DNA of 64,000 nucleotides from DASUBV01 sp963725175. GTDB taxonomy: Bacteria > Actinomycetota > Actinomycetes > Streptosporangiales > Streptosporangiaceae. The notes under the pieces were generated by a model. It was not told where the DNA came from. It did no database searches and saw nothing but the letters and a program-made list of their open reading frames with translations. Made by a program: the position numbers and the translations under genes. The stretch's first letter is position 1; the number at the start of each line of letters is the position of its first letter. Location of the stretch: NCBI GenBank assembly GCA_963725175.1, contig CAVRXH010000006.1:930001-994000 (forward strand), in the 5' to 3' direction. Of the stretch, positions 1-7,953 are shown piece by piece.

Positions 1-960
1 CTCGGCTATCAGACGTTCACCACGGAGATCTTCACCGAGTTCAACCTGTCGTTCAGCGTGCCGGCGGCCTGCGCGCTCTCGCTGGTGCTGGTGCTGCTCA
101 GCCTGCTGGTGCTCGGCGGCGAGGGGATGCTGCGCGGCCGGGGCCGGGTAGCCAGGACGGGCTCGGGCGCGCAGCGGGCCATCGCGCCGGTGCGACTTGG
201 CCGGGCCACCTGGCCGACGCTGGCCGGCGTCGCCGTCCTGGTGGCGCTGGCGCTCGGCGTGCCGGTCGGCTCCAGCCTGTACTGGATGTTCGAGGGCGGG
301 GTGCCCTCGGTGACCGGCGGCAGCGTGTCCATGCTGGACGCCAGCATGCACACGGCCCTGTACGGGATCTGCGCGGGCGTGCTTGACACCCTCGCCGCGC
401 TGCCGGTCGCGCTGCTGGCCATCAGGCACAGCGGCAGGGCCAGGCATTTCCTGGAGCGCAGCACCTACCTGGTGCTGGCCATGCCGGGCGCGGTGATCGG
501 GTTCGCGCTGGCCTACTTCACCGAGCGCTACCTGGGCGGTGCCGGCTATCAGACCGCGCCGCTGCTGGTGATCTGCTACGCGATGATGTTCTTCCCGCTG
601 GCCCTGGTCGGCGTCAAGGCCGCCGTGGCCCGGGCTCCGGCCAGCCTCGACGAGGTGGCCAGGTCCCTGGGGCGCGGCCGGGCCGCCACGCTGCGCCAGG
701 TCACGCTCCGGCTGGCGGGTCCGGGGCTGGCGGCCGCGTTCTGCCTGGTCTTCCTGTCCGTGGTCACGGAACTGACTGCCACGCTGCTGCTCATCCCGAC
801 CGGCGTCCAGACGCTGGCCACGCAGTTCTGGCAGTACGAGACCGACAACTCCTATGCCCAGGCGGCGCCGTTCGCGCTGGTCATGATCGCTGTTGCCGCC
901 GTGCCGAGCTACGTGCTCGGCCGGTTCTTCGACCGTTCCGTAACGCGAGGACAGACGTGA
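1..960 (+). CDS. Fe(III)-type ABC transporter permease (3' part)
   Basis: The reading frame is open from the first base, so the 5' part lies outside the window. The product is an integral membrane permease of the FbpB/HitB/ThiP class, which carries two homologous permease modules in one chain. At least seven hydrophobic segments are visible. The C-terminal module has an EAA-type coupling loop (ASLDEVARSLGRGRA) followed by the usual final helices. The stop overlaps the start of the ATPase gene in a GTGA arrangement, so the two are translationally coupled. The substrate is inferred only from family resemblance: ferric iron is most likely, but thiamine, spermidine/putrescine or 2-aminoethylphosphonate systems share this architecture. 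The binding protein is not in the window. Confidence 0.85.
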   Translation, partial: LGYQTFTTEIFTEFNLSFSVPAACALSLVLVLLSLLVLGGEGMLRGRGRVARTGSGAQRAIAPVRLGRATWPTLAGVAVLVALALGVPVGSSLYWMFEGGVPSVTGGSVSMLDASMHTALYGICAGVLDTLAALPVALLAIRHSGRARHFLERSTYLVLAMPGAVIGFALAYFTERYLGGAGYQTAPLLVICYAMMFFPLALVGVKAAVARAPASLDEVARSLGRGRAATLRQVTLRLAGPGLAAAFCLVFLSVVTELTATLLLIPTGVQTLATQFWQYETDNSYAQAAPFALVMIAVAAVPSYVLGRFFDRSVTRGQT

Positions 961-2027
961 CCGAGCTGACCGTGCAAGGACTGCACAAGGGATACGGCAG
1001 CCACCCGGTGCTCACCGGGCTGGACCTGACAGTGCCGGCGGGCTCGCTGACCGCCATCCTCGGCCCGTCGGGCAGCGGCAAGACGACACTGCTGCGGGTG
1101 CTGGCCGGGTTCGAGCAGGCCGACGCCGGCACGGTGCGGATCGCCGGCACGGTCGTCGACGGCCCGGCCGCCCGGGTGCCGCCGGAACGGCGACGGATCG
1201 GCTACGTGCCGCAGGATGGCAGCCTGTTCCCGCACCTGAGCGTCGCGGCGAACGTGGGGTTCGGGCTGCCGGCCAGGGAGCGGCGCGGGCCACGGGCCGC
1301 CGAGCTGCTGGAGTCGGTGGGCCTTGCCGGGCTGGGCAGGCGGTACCCGCACCAGCTCTCCGGCGGCCAGCAGCAGCGGGTCGCGCTGGCCAGGGCGCTG
1401 GCCATCGCGCCGGCGATCGTGCTGCTCGACGAGCCGTTCGCCTCGCTCGACGCGCACATGCGGGCCAGCGTGCGCGCCGACGTGCAGCGGATCTTCCGGG
1501 CCGCCGGGACGACGGCCATCCTGGTCACCCACGATCAGGACGAGGCGCTGTCGATGGCCGACCGGGTGGCGGTGCTGCGGGACGGCCAGATCGCCCAGTG
1601 CGCGGCCCCGCAGGACCTGTACGCGCGGCCCGCCGACCCGGACCTGGCCGCCTTCATCGGCGAGGCCAACCTGCTGGACGGCGAGCTGACGGCGGACCAG
1701 GCGGTGCAGACCGTGTTCGGCTCGCTGTCGCTGGAGATCGCGGCGACCGCCTCGGCGGGCCGGGTCACGGTGCTGCTCCGGCCGGAGCAGGTCGAGCTGG
1801 CCGACGGGCCGTCCGGCAGCGGCGGCTGCCTGGCCGGGCAGGTCGTGGCCTGCGAGTACTACGGCCACGACGCGGTGCTCCGGGTCCGCCCGGACGGCGG
1901 CCAGGCCAGCGGCGACGCCCAAGCGCCGGACATCATCGTCAGGACGGCCGGCGGCCCGCAGCTCAGCCCGGGCGCCCCGGTCCGCCTCCGCGCCCGCGGC
2001 CCGGTCCTAGCCTGGCCCAGCCGCTGA
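957..2027 (+). CDS. ABC transporter ATP-binding protein, FbpC-like
   Basis: This is the energising ATPase of the importer whose permease lies directly upstream; the GTG start overlaps the permease stop by 4 bases. The protein has 356 residues. Walker A (GPSGSGKTT) lies near residue 37, the signature LSGGQQQR near 135, Walker B (VLLLDEPFASLD) near 155 and the switch histidine (LVTHDQ) near 190. A C-terminal TOBE-type regulatory domain follows from about residue 240. The length and domain order match FbpC/PotA-class ATPases. Assignment to iron rests on family resemblance and the permease type, not on a direct substrate signal. Confidence 0.88.
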   Translation: MTELTVQGLHKGYGSHPVLTGLDLTVPAGSLTAILGPSGSGKTTLLRVLAGFEQADAGTVRIAGTVVDGPAARVPPERRRIGYVPQDGSLFPHLSVAANVGFGLPARERRGPRAAELLESVGLAGLGRRYPHQLSGGQQQRVALARALAIAPAIVLLDEPFASLDAHMRASVRADVQRIFRAAGTTAILVTHDQDEALSMADRVAVLRDGQIAQCAAPQDLYARPADPDLAAFIGEANLLDGELTADQAVQTVFGSLSLEIAATASAGRVTVLLRPEQVELADGPSGSGGCLAGQVVACEYYGHDAVLRVRPDGGQASGDAQAPDIIVRTAGGPQLSPGAPVRLRARGPVLAWPSR

Positions 2028-2067
2028 ACCCGCCCGCTCTGCACGGGTCGGTGAGATCCTGAATGCT

Positions 2068-2289
2068 GTGGCGAAGAAGGAAATGGCTAACGAGGGTTCC
2101 CTCGACGATGCCCTGCGAACGCTAGGGCGCGAGCACCTGGACGAACTTGCCAGTGGCGCATTGCCCGACCTCGCCAACCCGGAGGTCATGGCCAGGGCCT
2201 GGCGATCGCGCGGCCCCCATCCGCGGCTAGGCGGAGGTCCGGGTGGTGCGGAGGGTGCGGAGGAGGAGGGCGGTTTCTACTGCGGCTAG
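2068..2289 (+). CDS. possible small protein, unrecognised
   Basis: A short GTG-started frame of 73 codons lies between the ABC ATPase and the convergent ribH gene. The first 45 residues are charged, helix-like and protein-like (MAKKEMANEGSLDDALRTLG), while the last 25 are low-complexity Gly/Glu sequence that overlaps the 3' end of ribH on the other strand. No clear Shine-Dalgarno sequence precedes the GTG. I do not recognise a family. The gene may be real but shorter than drawn, or the frame may be chance. Confidence 0.3.
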   Translation: MAKKEMANEGSLDDALRTLGREHLDELASGALPDLANPEVMARAWRSRGPHPRLGGGPGGAEGAEEEGGFYCG

Positions 2290-2718
2290 GACGGCCTCCC
2301 AGCCCTTGTCTTCCGTGCTGTTGTCCGCGCCGCTGCGGTCTAGGGCCTGCTTGATGTCGTCACAGGTCAGGACGCCGTTGCCGACCGGCGTGTCGGTGTC
2401 GAGGGCGACCCTGGCCAGGCCGTAGGTGACGGCGTCGCAGACGTAGTCGAAGTGCGGGGTGCCGCCGCGGATGACGGCGCCGAGGCAGGCGACGGCGTCG
2501 TGGCGGCGGGCCAGCTCGGCGGCAACCACCGGCAGCTCGACGGCGCCGGGCACCCGGACCACGAGCGGGTCAGGGATGCCGCACGCCTGCGCGGCGGCCA
2601 CGGCGCGAGTGACGAGCTGGTCGGTCACCTCGGCGTGCCACCGGGTTGCCGCGATGGCGAGCCGCAGGCCGGCGGCGTCGGGCAGTTCCGCGACGCCGGG
2701 CCGGCCGGCGCCACTCAC
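2227..2718 (-). CDS. ribH: 6,7-dimethyl-8-ribityllumazine synthase
   Basis: RibH condenses 5-amino-6-ribitylaminouracil with 3,4-dihydroxy-2-butanone 4-phosphate to make the direct riboflavin precursor; the family assembles into cytosolic capsids or pentamers. The 163-residue length is normal. Family motifs are present: VPGAVELPVVA, LGAVIRGGTPHFDYVC with the catalytic-region histidine, and GVLTCDDIKQAL. The GTG start overlaps the ribBA stop by 4 bases (GTGA). It is the last gene of the FMN-riboswitch-controlled ribE-ribBA-ribH operon. The C-terminal tail is Arg/Thr-rich and probably disordered. Confidence 0.96.
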   Translation of the reverse strand: MSGAGRPGVAELPDAAGLRLAIAATRWHAEVTDQLVTRAVAAAQACGIPDPLVVRVPGAVELPVVAAELARRHDAVACLGAVIRGGTPHFDYVCDAVTYGLARVALDTDTPVGNGVLTCDDIKQALDRSGADNSTEDKGWEAVLAAVETALLLRTLRTTRTSA

Positions 2719-4037
2719 CGGGCGCCGGCCGCGAGCTGGGCCGCCGCGGGCGCGCTAGCCGCGACGTCGGCGGCGGCCGCGACATCGGCGGCGGGCAGGC
2801 CGCCGAGCTGGTGGCCCAGGCGGTCGCGCTTGGCCAGCAGGTAGCGGAGGTTGTCGGGGTTGGCGGCGACGGGCAGCGGCACCCGGCCGGTGACCTTGAT
2901 GCCCATGTCGGACAGGCCCTGGATCTTGGCCGGGTTGTTGGTCAGCAGCCGGACGGAGTCCAGGCCGAGGTCGGCCAGCATCTGCGCGCCGGCCGAGTAC
3001 TCGCGGGCATCGACGGGCAGGCCGAGGCTCAGGTTGGCGTCAACCGTGTCGGCGCCGCCGTCCTGCAGCTCGTAGGCGCGCAGCTTGCTGAGCAAGCCGA
3101 TCCCCCGGCCCTCGTGGCCGCGCAGGTACAGCACCACGCCCCGGCCCTGGGCGGCGATCTCGGCCATGGCGGCGTCGAGCTGGGCACCGCAGTCGCAGCG
3201 GAAGGACCCGAACACGTCGCCGGTCAGGCACTCGGAGTGCATCCGGACGAGCACGTCGGGGCCCTCGGCGGCGATATCGCCGAGAGCCAGCGCGAGGTGC
3301 TCGGTGCTGTCCACCGAGTTGCGGTAGCCGAACGCGCGCCACTCGCCGTACTGGTTGGGGATCCGGGTCTGGGCCACCCGGTCGATCATGTGCTCGGACC
3401 GGCGCCGGTACTCGATGAGCTGCTCGGTGGTGACGAGCGCGAGACCGTGCTCGTCGGCGAACTCGCGCAGCCGGGGCAGCCGGGCCATGGTGCCGTCGTC
3501 GTTGACCACCTCGGCCAGCACCCCGGCCGGGTTGAGCCCGGCCAGCCGGGTCAGGTCGACGGCCGCCTCGGTGTGGCCGGGGCGGGTCAGCACGCCGCCC
3601 GGCGCGTAGCGCAGCGGGAAAATGTGGCCGGGCCTGACGATCTCGTACGGCTCGGTGGCCGAGTCGGTCAGGGTGCGGATGGTCCGCGCCCGGTCGGCGG
3701 CCGAGATGCCGGTGGTCACCCCGTCCCTGGCGTCCACGCTGACGGTGAACGCGGTCCGCATGGACTCGCTGTTGCGCGCGGTCATCAGCGGGATCTGGAG
3801 CCGGTCCAGATCCCGGCCGAGCATCGGCACGCAGATCACGCCGCTGGTGTAGCGGATCATGAAGGCGAGCATCTCGGGCGTCGCGGCGCTGGCGGCGACG
3901 ATGATGTCGCCCTCGTTCTCCCGGCTGGCGGCGTCCACGACGACCACGGCCCGGCCGGCCGCGATGTCGGCGATCGCCCGCTCGACGTCGTCCAGGCGCA
4001 CCTGCGGCGCCTGCTGCGATGGTGCGGTCCCGGTCAC
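2715..4037 (-). CDS. ribBA: bifunctional DHBP synthase / GTP cyclohydrolase II
   Basis: The N-terminal half (about residues 10-215) is 3,4-dihydroxy-2-butanone-4-phosphate synthase with DAASRENEGD, the threonine- and glycine-rich segment around VTTGISAADRA, and RPGHIFPLRY. The C-terminal half is GTP cyclohydrolase II with the zinc cysteines in CLTGDVFGSFRCDCGAQL, RGHEGRGIG and LLTNNPAKI. At 440 residues it matches actinobacterial RibBA. The GTG start at 4037 is chosen because it overlaps the ribE stop as GTGA; the frame stays open well upstream, but that stretch is ribE and the riboswitch in another frame. The bifunctional enzyme supplies both substrates of the pathway. ribD is not in this operon or window. 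Confidence 0.95.
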   Translation of the reverse strand: MTGTAPSQQAPQVRLDDVERAIADIAAGRAVVVVDAASRENEGDIIVAASAATPEMLAFMIRYTSGVICVPMLGRDLDRLQIPLMTARNSESMRTAFTVSVDARDGVTTGISAADRARTIRTLTDSATEPYEIVRPGHIFPLRYAPGGVLTRPGHTEAAVDLTRLAGLNPAGVLAEVVNDDGTMARLPRLREFADEHGLALVTTEQLIEYRRRSEHMIDRVAQTRIPNQYGEWRAFGYRNSVDSTEHLALALGDIAAEGPDVLVRMHSECLTGDVFGSFRCDCGAQLDAAMAEIAAQGRGVVLYLRGHEGRGIGLLSKLRAYELQDGGADTVDANLSLGLPVDAREYSAGAQMLADLGLDSVRLLTNNPAKIQGLSDMGIKVTGRVPLPVAANPDNLRYLLAKRDRLGHQLGGLPAADVAAAADVAASAPAAAQLAAGAR

Positions 4038-4645
4038 ATCTGCCTCCCCGCGAGCAGCCGCTCGACGTACTTGGCGATCATGTCGACTTCCAGGTTCACC
4101 GGCTCGCCTGCCTGCTTGGCACCGAGCGTGGTCCGCGCCAGCGTCTCCGGGATCAGGCTCACCTCCAGCCACGGCTGCTCGTCGCCGGGCTGGCTGAGCG
4201 CGGAAATAGTCAGGCTGACCCCGTCGACCGCTACGGACCCTTTTTCGATCACGTAACGGGCTAGCGCGGCCGGCAGCGAGATTCTGACGATCTCCCAGCC
4301 ATCGGCCGGGCTGCGGGCGAGGATGACGCCGGTGCCGTCGACATGCCCCTGCACGATGTGCCCGCCCAGGCGGCCGTCGGGGCGCATCGGGCGCTCCAGG
4401 TTCACCGCCGCGCCGGGGACGAGCACGCCCAGGCTGGACCGGTCCAGCGTCTCCCCCATGACGTCCGCGCTGAACTCGCCGTCCGCGGTCGCCGTGACCG
4501 TCAGGCAGACGCCGTTGATAGAGATGGAGTCGCCGCGGCTGGCATCGGCCGTCACGGCCGGCCCGCGCACGGTCAGCCGGGCGCTGCCGCCCGACCGGTC
4601 GAGCGCGACGACCTGGCCCAGTTCTTCCACGATCCCGGTGAACAA
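4034..4645 (-). CDS. ribE: riboflavin synthase, alpha chain
   Basis: Riboflavin synthase dismutates two molecules of dimethylribityllumazine to riboflavin. The 203-residue product begins with the diagnostic (M)FTGIVEELG and contains two repeated lumazine-binding barrels, with SINGVCLTV in the first and GHIVQGHVDGTG plus SVAVDGVSLTI in the second. The start is a TTG at 4645, chosen because it gives the canonical N terminus and sits six bases after a strong GGAGGAGG ribosome-binding site; a longer frame to 4738 has no family support. It is the first gene of the operon and lies about 110 bases behind the FMN riboswitch. The stop overlaps ribBA. Confidence 0.94.
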   Translation of the reverse strand: MFTGIVEELGQVVALDRSGGSARLTVRGPAVTADASRGDSISINGVCLTVTATADGEFSADVMGETLDRSSLGVLVPGAAVNLERPMRPDGRLGGHIVQGHVDGTGVILARSPADGWEIVRISLPAALARYVIEKGSVAVDGVSLTISALSQPGDEQPWLEVSLIPETLARTTLGAKQAGEPVNLEVDMIAKYVERLLAGRQM

Positions 4646-4650
4646 GCTGT

Positions 4651-4686
4651 CCTCCTCCGGAGCCTTCCCTTCCTGGCTCCGGGGGG
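4651..4686 (-). promoter_or_regulatory. ribE: hairpin over the ribE ribosome-binding site
   Basis: On the minus strand CCGGAGCC (4682-4675) can pair with GGCTCCGG (4664-4657). The CCCC just before the first arm can extend the stem into the GGAGGAGG ribosome-binding site of ribE through G-C and G-U pairs. The hairpin lies between the FMN aptamer and the TTG start, the right place for a translational expression platform. The pairing is seen directly; its switching with FMN is inferred. Confidence 0.55.
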
Positions 4687-4753
4687 ATGCGCGAGAGCGC
4701 GGCGCGGCCTGGGCGAGCCGGGAGAACCCGGCCGTCACCCTGCCGCGCGCGTG

Positions 4754-4873
4754 CTGCCTCCCATCCGGACTTTAACCGTCGGTCCCGGAATTTCACCGGG
4801 TCAGCCAGCCGATGGCCTCGGCTGGGTCGCGGACTGTCACCGCCGGCTCGGAGTTTCACCGACCCCGGAGCAC
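4754..4873 (-). promoter_or_regulatory. FMN riboswitch (RFN element)
   Basis: Read on the minus strand, the segment contains the conserved RFN boxes in order: GGGGTCGGTGAAA near 4866, GGTGACAGTCCGCGACCC near 4830, GACCCGGTGAAATTCCGGG near 4795, and GACGGTTAAAGTCCGGATGG near 4770. These match the universally conserved FMN aptamer core. It lies in the 5' leader of ribE-ribBA-ribH, where FMN binding is known to lower expression of riboflavin genes. Confidence 0.96.
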
Positions 4874-4915
4874 GCTTGCTTGCACAACCAGTGTGCCATG
4901 GACCGTATTCCGCAC

Positions 4916-5035
4916 AAAGGGGCGCCCCGGCGGGGCGCCCCTTTGTCATCACACTAAGGCGGGGCGGCAGCCCCGCCGGGGCTGCCGCTTTGCCATCGCT
5001 GTCGGCAGGGCGGCAACCCCCGCTGGGGCTGCCGC
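4916..5035. terminator. three tandem GC-rich hairpins
   Basis: Three consecutive inverted repeats are visible. The first has perfect 13-base arms AAAGGGGCGCCCC/GGGGCGCCCCTTT (4916-4944, loop 3). The second has perfect 11-base arms GCGGCAGCCCC/GGGGCTGCCGC (4964-4988, loop 3). The third is the same with one mismatch (5010-5035). Each is followed on the plus strand by CTTTGYCATC, so they look like copies of one module. They lie downstream of the minus-strand secreted-protein gene and upstream of the rib leader, and probably act as terminators that insulate the rib promoter. Confidence 0.7.
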
Positions 5036-5082
5036 TTTGTCATCGCCGGAGGCGGCCCAGGGTCAGGCGGGCCCAGGTCGGG

Positions 5083-5606
5083 TCACCAGCTCCACTGGTG
5101 CCAGTTTCCGGTCCTGCTGGCGTAGAGGTAGTCCTCGTTCGCGCTGCCGTTGGTGATCAGGGTCGCGTTGGCCCCGTACTCGCCGTTGCCCAGCTCGTTG
5201 GCGCCCTCGTTGTACCAGGACCCGTCGTCGTTGCAGTTCTCCAGCTTCACTTCCGCCCCGTTGGTGCCGGTGGCGGCCAGGCAGAGGCTGGTCTTCTGGG
5301 CATCTTCCAGGTAGAAGCAGGCGACGCCAGCACCGCAGTCGGGATCTGATACCTCCTCCACTTATCACCATTTGCGTCGGCCTTGTCGTAAAGCCAGATG
5401 CGCGTGCCGGCCGTATTGTTGTTGTCCTTGACGTCCGCACACTGGGTCGAGGCGTTCGCGAGGCACACGGTGATCGTCGAAACCGCAGGTGAGGCCGCCG
5501 CGCTCGCCGTTCCCAGAGCGGGACCCGTGCCCAGCGCGAAGACGGTGAGCAGCGCGCCGAGACAGGAGACTAACTTATTCACCGGTAATTGTCTATCAAT
5601 TAACAA
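5083..5606 (-). pseudogene. small secreted protein, frameshifted
   Basis: The first frame (TTG at 5606, or GTG at 5582) encodes a Sec-type signal sequence (hydrophobic LVSCLGALLTVFALGTGPAL, then Ala-rich cleavage region) and a Cys-containing mature start, ending in IWLYDKADANGDKW. The matching remainder, VSDPDCGAGVACFYLEDA and onward to GNWHQWSW, is in another frame and runs to 5083. The break lies near 5358, where TGGAGGAGG would need one more G (TGG GAG GAG G) to join the frames; the total length, 524 bases, fits a one-base loss. The even Cys pattern suggests a disulfide-stabilised exported protein, perhaps lectin-like. I do not recognise a family. The defect may be real decay or a base-call error. 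Confidence 0.6.
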
Positions 5607-5610
5607 TTAC
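5585..5610. promoter_or_regulatory. palindrome at the secreted-protein promoter
   Basis: GTAATTGT (5585-5592) and ACAATTAC (5603-5610) are perfect 8-base inverted repeats separated by 10 bases, in an unusually AT-rich patch. They lie over the start region of the secreted-protein gene, at or just upstream of its TTG/GTG start, where a repressor would block expression. The cognate regulator is unknown. Confidence 0.45.
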
Positions 5611-5705
5611 ACCAAAGACTGAATTTACCGCAAATATAACCCGGTAACGCGAGCAGGGAACGGCCCGCCGTGGACCGTTCCCTGCTCGCTGAGGTCGCGC
5701 TGCCG

Positions 5706-7022
5706 TCAGGTGCTGCCGCGGCCCCGCCGGGTGAGCGTGTCGACGGTCACGGCCGCGAGCAGCACGAGCGCCGTCCACATGAGCTGCGCGGAGGCCGTCA
5801 GGCCCAGCAGCTCCAGGCCGTTGTAGATGACGCCGACGACCAGGCCGCCCAGCAGGGCATCCATGATCTTGCCGCGGCCGCCGAACAGGCTGGTGCCGCC
5901 GATGACCGCCGCCGCCACGCCGTACAGCACGTTCTGGCCGCCGTTCACGCCGCTGGAGGCGCTGCCGACGTAAGAGGACAGGATGATCCCGCTGATCCCC
6001 GCGGTCAGGCCGCAGAGCATGAAGGCCAGCGTGCGGATCCGGTTCAGGTTGACGCCGGCCCGCCTGGCCGCCTCGGCGTTGCCGCCGATCGCGTAGATAT
6101 AGCGGCCGAACCTGGTCCGGCCCAGCAGGATCGTGTACGCCACCAGGACGGCCAGCACGATCAGCACCACCCAGGGCAGCCCGCGCAGGGTGATGAACCC
6201 AGTGCCGCGGTTGGTGTTGGCCACCAGCACCACCACCAGGCCCGCGATCGCCATCACGGCGATCTTCAGGATCGTCACGCTGGCCGGCGGAGCGACCAGG
6301 CCGCTGGTGCGGCGCCGCCGGTCCCGCAGGAACATCAGCACGCCCGTCACCACGACCAGCGCGATCATGACGACCCAGCTCGCCAGTGGGTTGAGGCTGC
6401 CCGCCTCGATGTCGTTGACCACGTTGTTGTGCAGGGCGATGTTGCCGCCCAGGCCGACCGGGCCACTGGCGCCAATCAGGAACAGCAGCGCACCGGACAG
6501 CCCGAGCAGGCCAGCCAGCGTCACGACGAAAGACGGCAGCCGCAGGAATGTGATCACCAGGCCCTGGAGCGCGCCATAGGCGGCCGCGGCGGCCAGGCCG
6601 GCCAGGATCGAGACCCACCAGGGGTAGTTGTCCGCCAGCATCCAGAAGGAGATCACAGCGGCGCAGGCCGCCGTGAACCCGGCCGCGAGGTCGATCTCGC
6701 CGAGCAGCAGGACGAAGACCTCGGCCATGCCCAGCGTGACGATCCAGGCGGCCTGGGTCATCAGGTTGACCAGGTTGCCGGCGGACAGGAAGAGCGAGTT
6801 CTCCACCTGGAAGATCAGCACGATCACGATCAGGCCGGCGATGACCGGCAGGGCGCCGCTCTCCCCGTTGCGGATGCGAATCAGCCAGATCCGCACGTAC
6901 TCGCTCAGCGACCCCGCCAGCAGCTCAGGCGAGGCGACGGCCGCCGACACCGCTGCCTGGTCGCTGGCCTCGTCTCCGGTACGGACGGCACCGCCGTCCG
7001 GCTCTGGATTCGTGGATGTCAT
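5706..7022 (-). CDS. sugar ABC transporter permease, XylH/RbsC family
   Basis: This inner-membrane permease is the third gene of a sugar importer. It has 438 residues, with a charged N-terminal tail of about 60 residues followed by about 10-12 hydrophobic segments. The BPD_transp_2 family signature region is near the C terminus, where GRYIYAIGGNAEAARRAGVN precedes KIMDALLGGLVVGVIYNGL. Length and the long loop around GASGPVGLGGN resemble D-xylose permeases (XylH) more than ribose ones. Its ATG lies 2 bases after the ATPase stop, so the genes are co-translated. Xylose as substrate is an inference from family resemblance. Confidence 0.88.
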   Translation of the reverse strand: MTSTNPEPDGGAVRTGDEASDQAAVSAAVASPELLAGSLSEYVRIWLIRIRNGESGALPVIAGLIVIVLIFQVENSLFLSAGNLVNLMTQAAWIVTLGMAEVFVLLLGEIDLAAGFTAACAAVISFWMLADNYPWWVSILAGLAAAAAYGALQGLVITFLRLPSFVVTLAGLLGLSGALLFLIGASGPVGLGGNIALHNNVVNDIEAGSLNPLASWVVMIALVVVTGVLMFLRDRRRRTSGLVAPPASVTILKIAVMAIAGLVVVLVANTNRGTGFITLRGLPWVVLIVLAVLVAYTILLGRTRFGRYIYAIGGNAEAARRAGVNLNRIRTLAFMLCGLTAGISGIILSSYVGSASSGVNGGQNVLYGVAAAVIGGTSLFGGRGKIMDALLGGLVVGVIYNGLELLGLTASAQLMWTALVLLAAVTVDTLTRRGRGST

Positions 7023-7024
7023 CG

Positions 7025-7918
7025 TCAGCCCTCCGGGCCGCTGTCGGGAGAACGGGCAGGGCCGGAAGATCCGCCGTTCGGGCCGCCGTTGCCGCCGACC
7101 CGCTGTGACGCGCCGGTCGTCATCAGGTCGACCGCGGAGGCCGTGTCGTAGTCCGACACTGGCCCGGCTGACACCAGCCGCCCCAGGTACAGCACCGCGA
7201 TCCGGTCGGCGACCTGGAAGACGTCGGTCAGGTTGTGCGAGACCACGAGCACGCCGATGCCGCGCCGGGCGAGGCGGCCGATGAGCTCAAGCACCAGGGC
7301 GGTCTGGGAGACGCCAAGCGCCGCCGTCGGCTCGTCCATGATCACGAGCCGGGCATCCAGCATCACGGCCTTGGCGACCGCGACGGCCTGCCGCTGCCCG
7401 CCGGACAGCGAGCCGACCGGCTGGCGGATGTTGCGCACCGTGGTGACGCGCAGGTCCCTGAGGGTCTGCCGCGCGGTGGTCTCCATGGTGATCTCGTCGA
7501 GCAGCCCCGACCGCCGCACCTCGTGGCCGAGCAGCATGTTCTCCACGATGTCCAGGTTGTCGCAGAGCGCCAGATCCTGGTAAACGGTGGCGATCCCGGC
7601 GACGGTAGCATCCCGCGGGCTGCGGAAGTGCACCTGCTTGCCCTGCAAGATGAGCCGGCCGTCGCTCGGCTCCCAGATGCCGGAGATCGTCTTGATGAGC
7701 GTGGACTTGCCCGCCCCGTTGTCGCCGACCAGCGCCGTGACCTGCCCCGCGGGGATATCGAGGTCAACGCCGCTGAGCGCCTGCACCGGCCCGAAGTTCT
7801 TGCCGATGCCGCGCAGCTGAAGCAGCGGCCCGTCGTGGGCAGGGTGTCCATCGCCGAGGCTGTCCGGAGCCCGGCCCGCGTCCGCGGGCCGGGCTCCGTC
7901 CTCCGGGCTACCGGTCAC
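7025..7918 (-). CDS. sugar ABC transporter ATPase with a single NBD
   Basis: The product energises uptake with the neighbouring permease and binding protein. In its 297 residues, Walker A (GDNGAGKST) lies at about 65-73, the Q-loop in YQDLALCDNL near 113, the signature LSGGQRQ at 171-177, Walker B (LVIMDEPTA) at 191-199 and the switch histidine at 228. All catalytic residues are intact. Classical ribose/xylose ATPases (RbsA, XylG) have two tandem NBDs in about 500 residues; here there is only one, followed by a Gly/Pro tail, so it must dimerise with itself or with a second ATPase. The kinase fusion at 10086-12569 carries a close NBD relative sharing QDLALCDNLDI. Confidence 0.9.
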   Translation of the reverse strand: MTGSPEDGARPADAGRAPDSLGDGHPAHDGPLLQLRGIGKNFGPVQALSGVDLDIPAGQVTALVGDNGAGKSTLIKTISGIWEPSDGRLILQGKQVHFRSPRDATVAGIATVYQDLALCDNLDIVENMLLGHEVRRSGLLDEITMETTARQTLRDLRVTTVRNIRQPVGSLSGGQRQAVAVAKAVMLDARLVIMDEPTAALGVSQTALVLELIGRLARRGIGVLVVSHNLTDVFQVADRIAVLYLGRLVSAGPVSDYDTASAVDLMTTGASQRVGGNGGPNGGSSGPARSPDSGPEG

Positions 7919-7953
7919 TGCTGGTCTCCCGGCTGGTCATGCGACTCCATTCG

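Noticed and set aside
2646..4256. Plus-strand frame of 536 codons across ribBA and ribE
   Set aside because: It is antisense to strongly conserved riboflavin genes; the His/Gly/Arg-rich product is typical of high-GC shadow frames.
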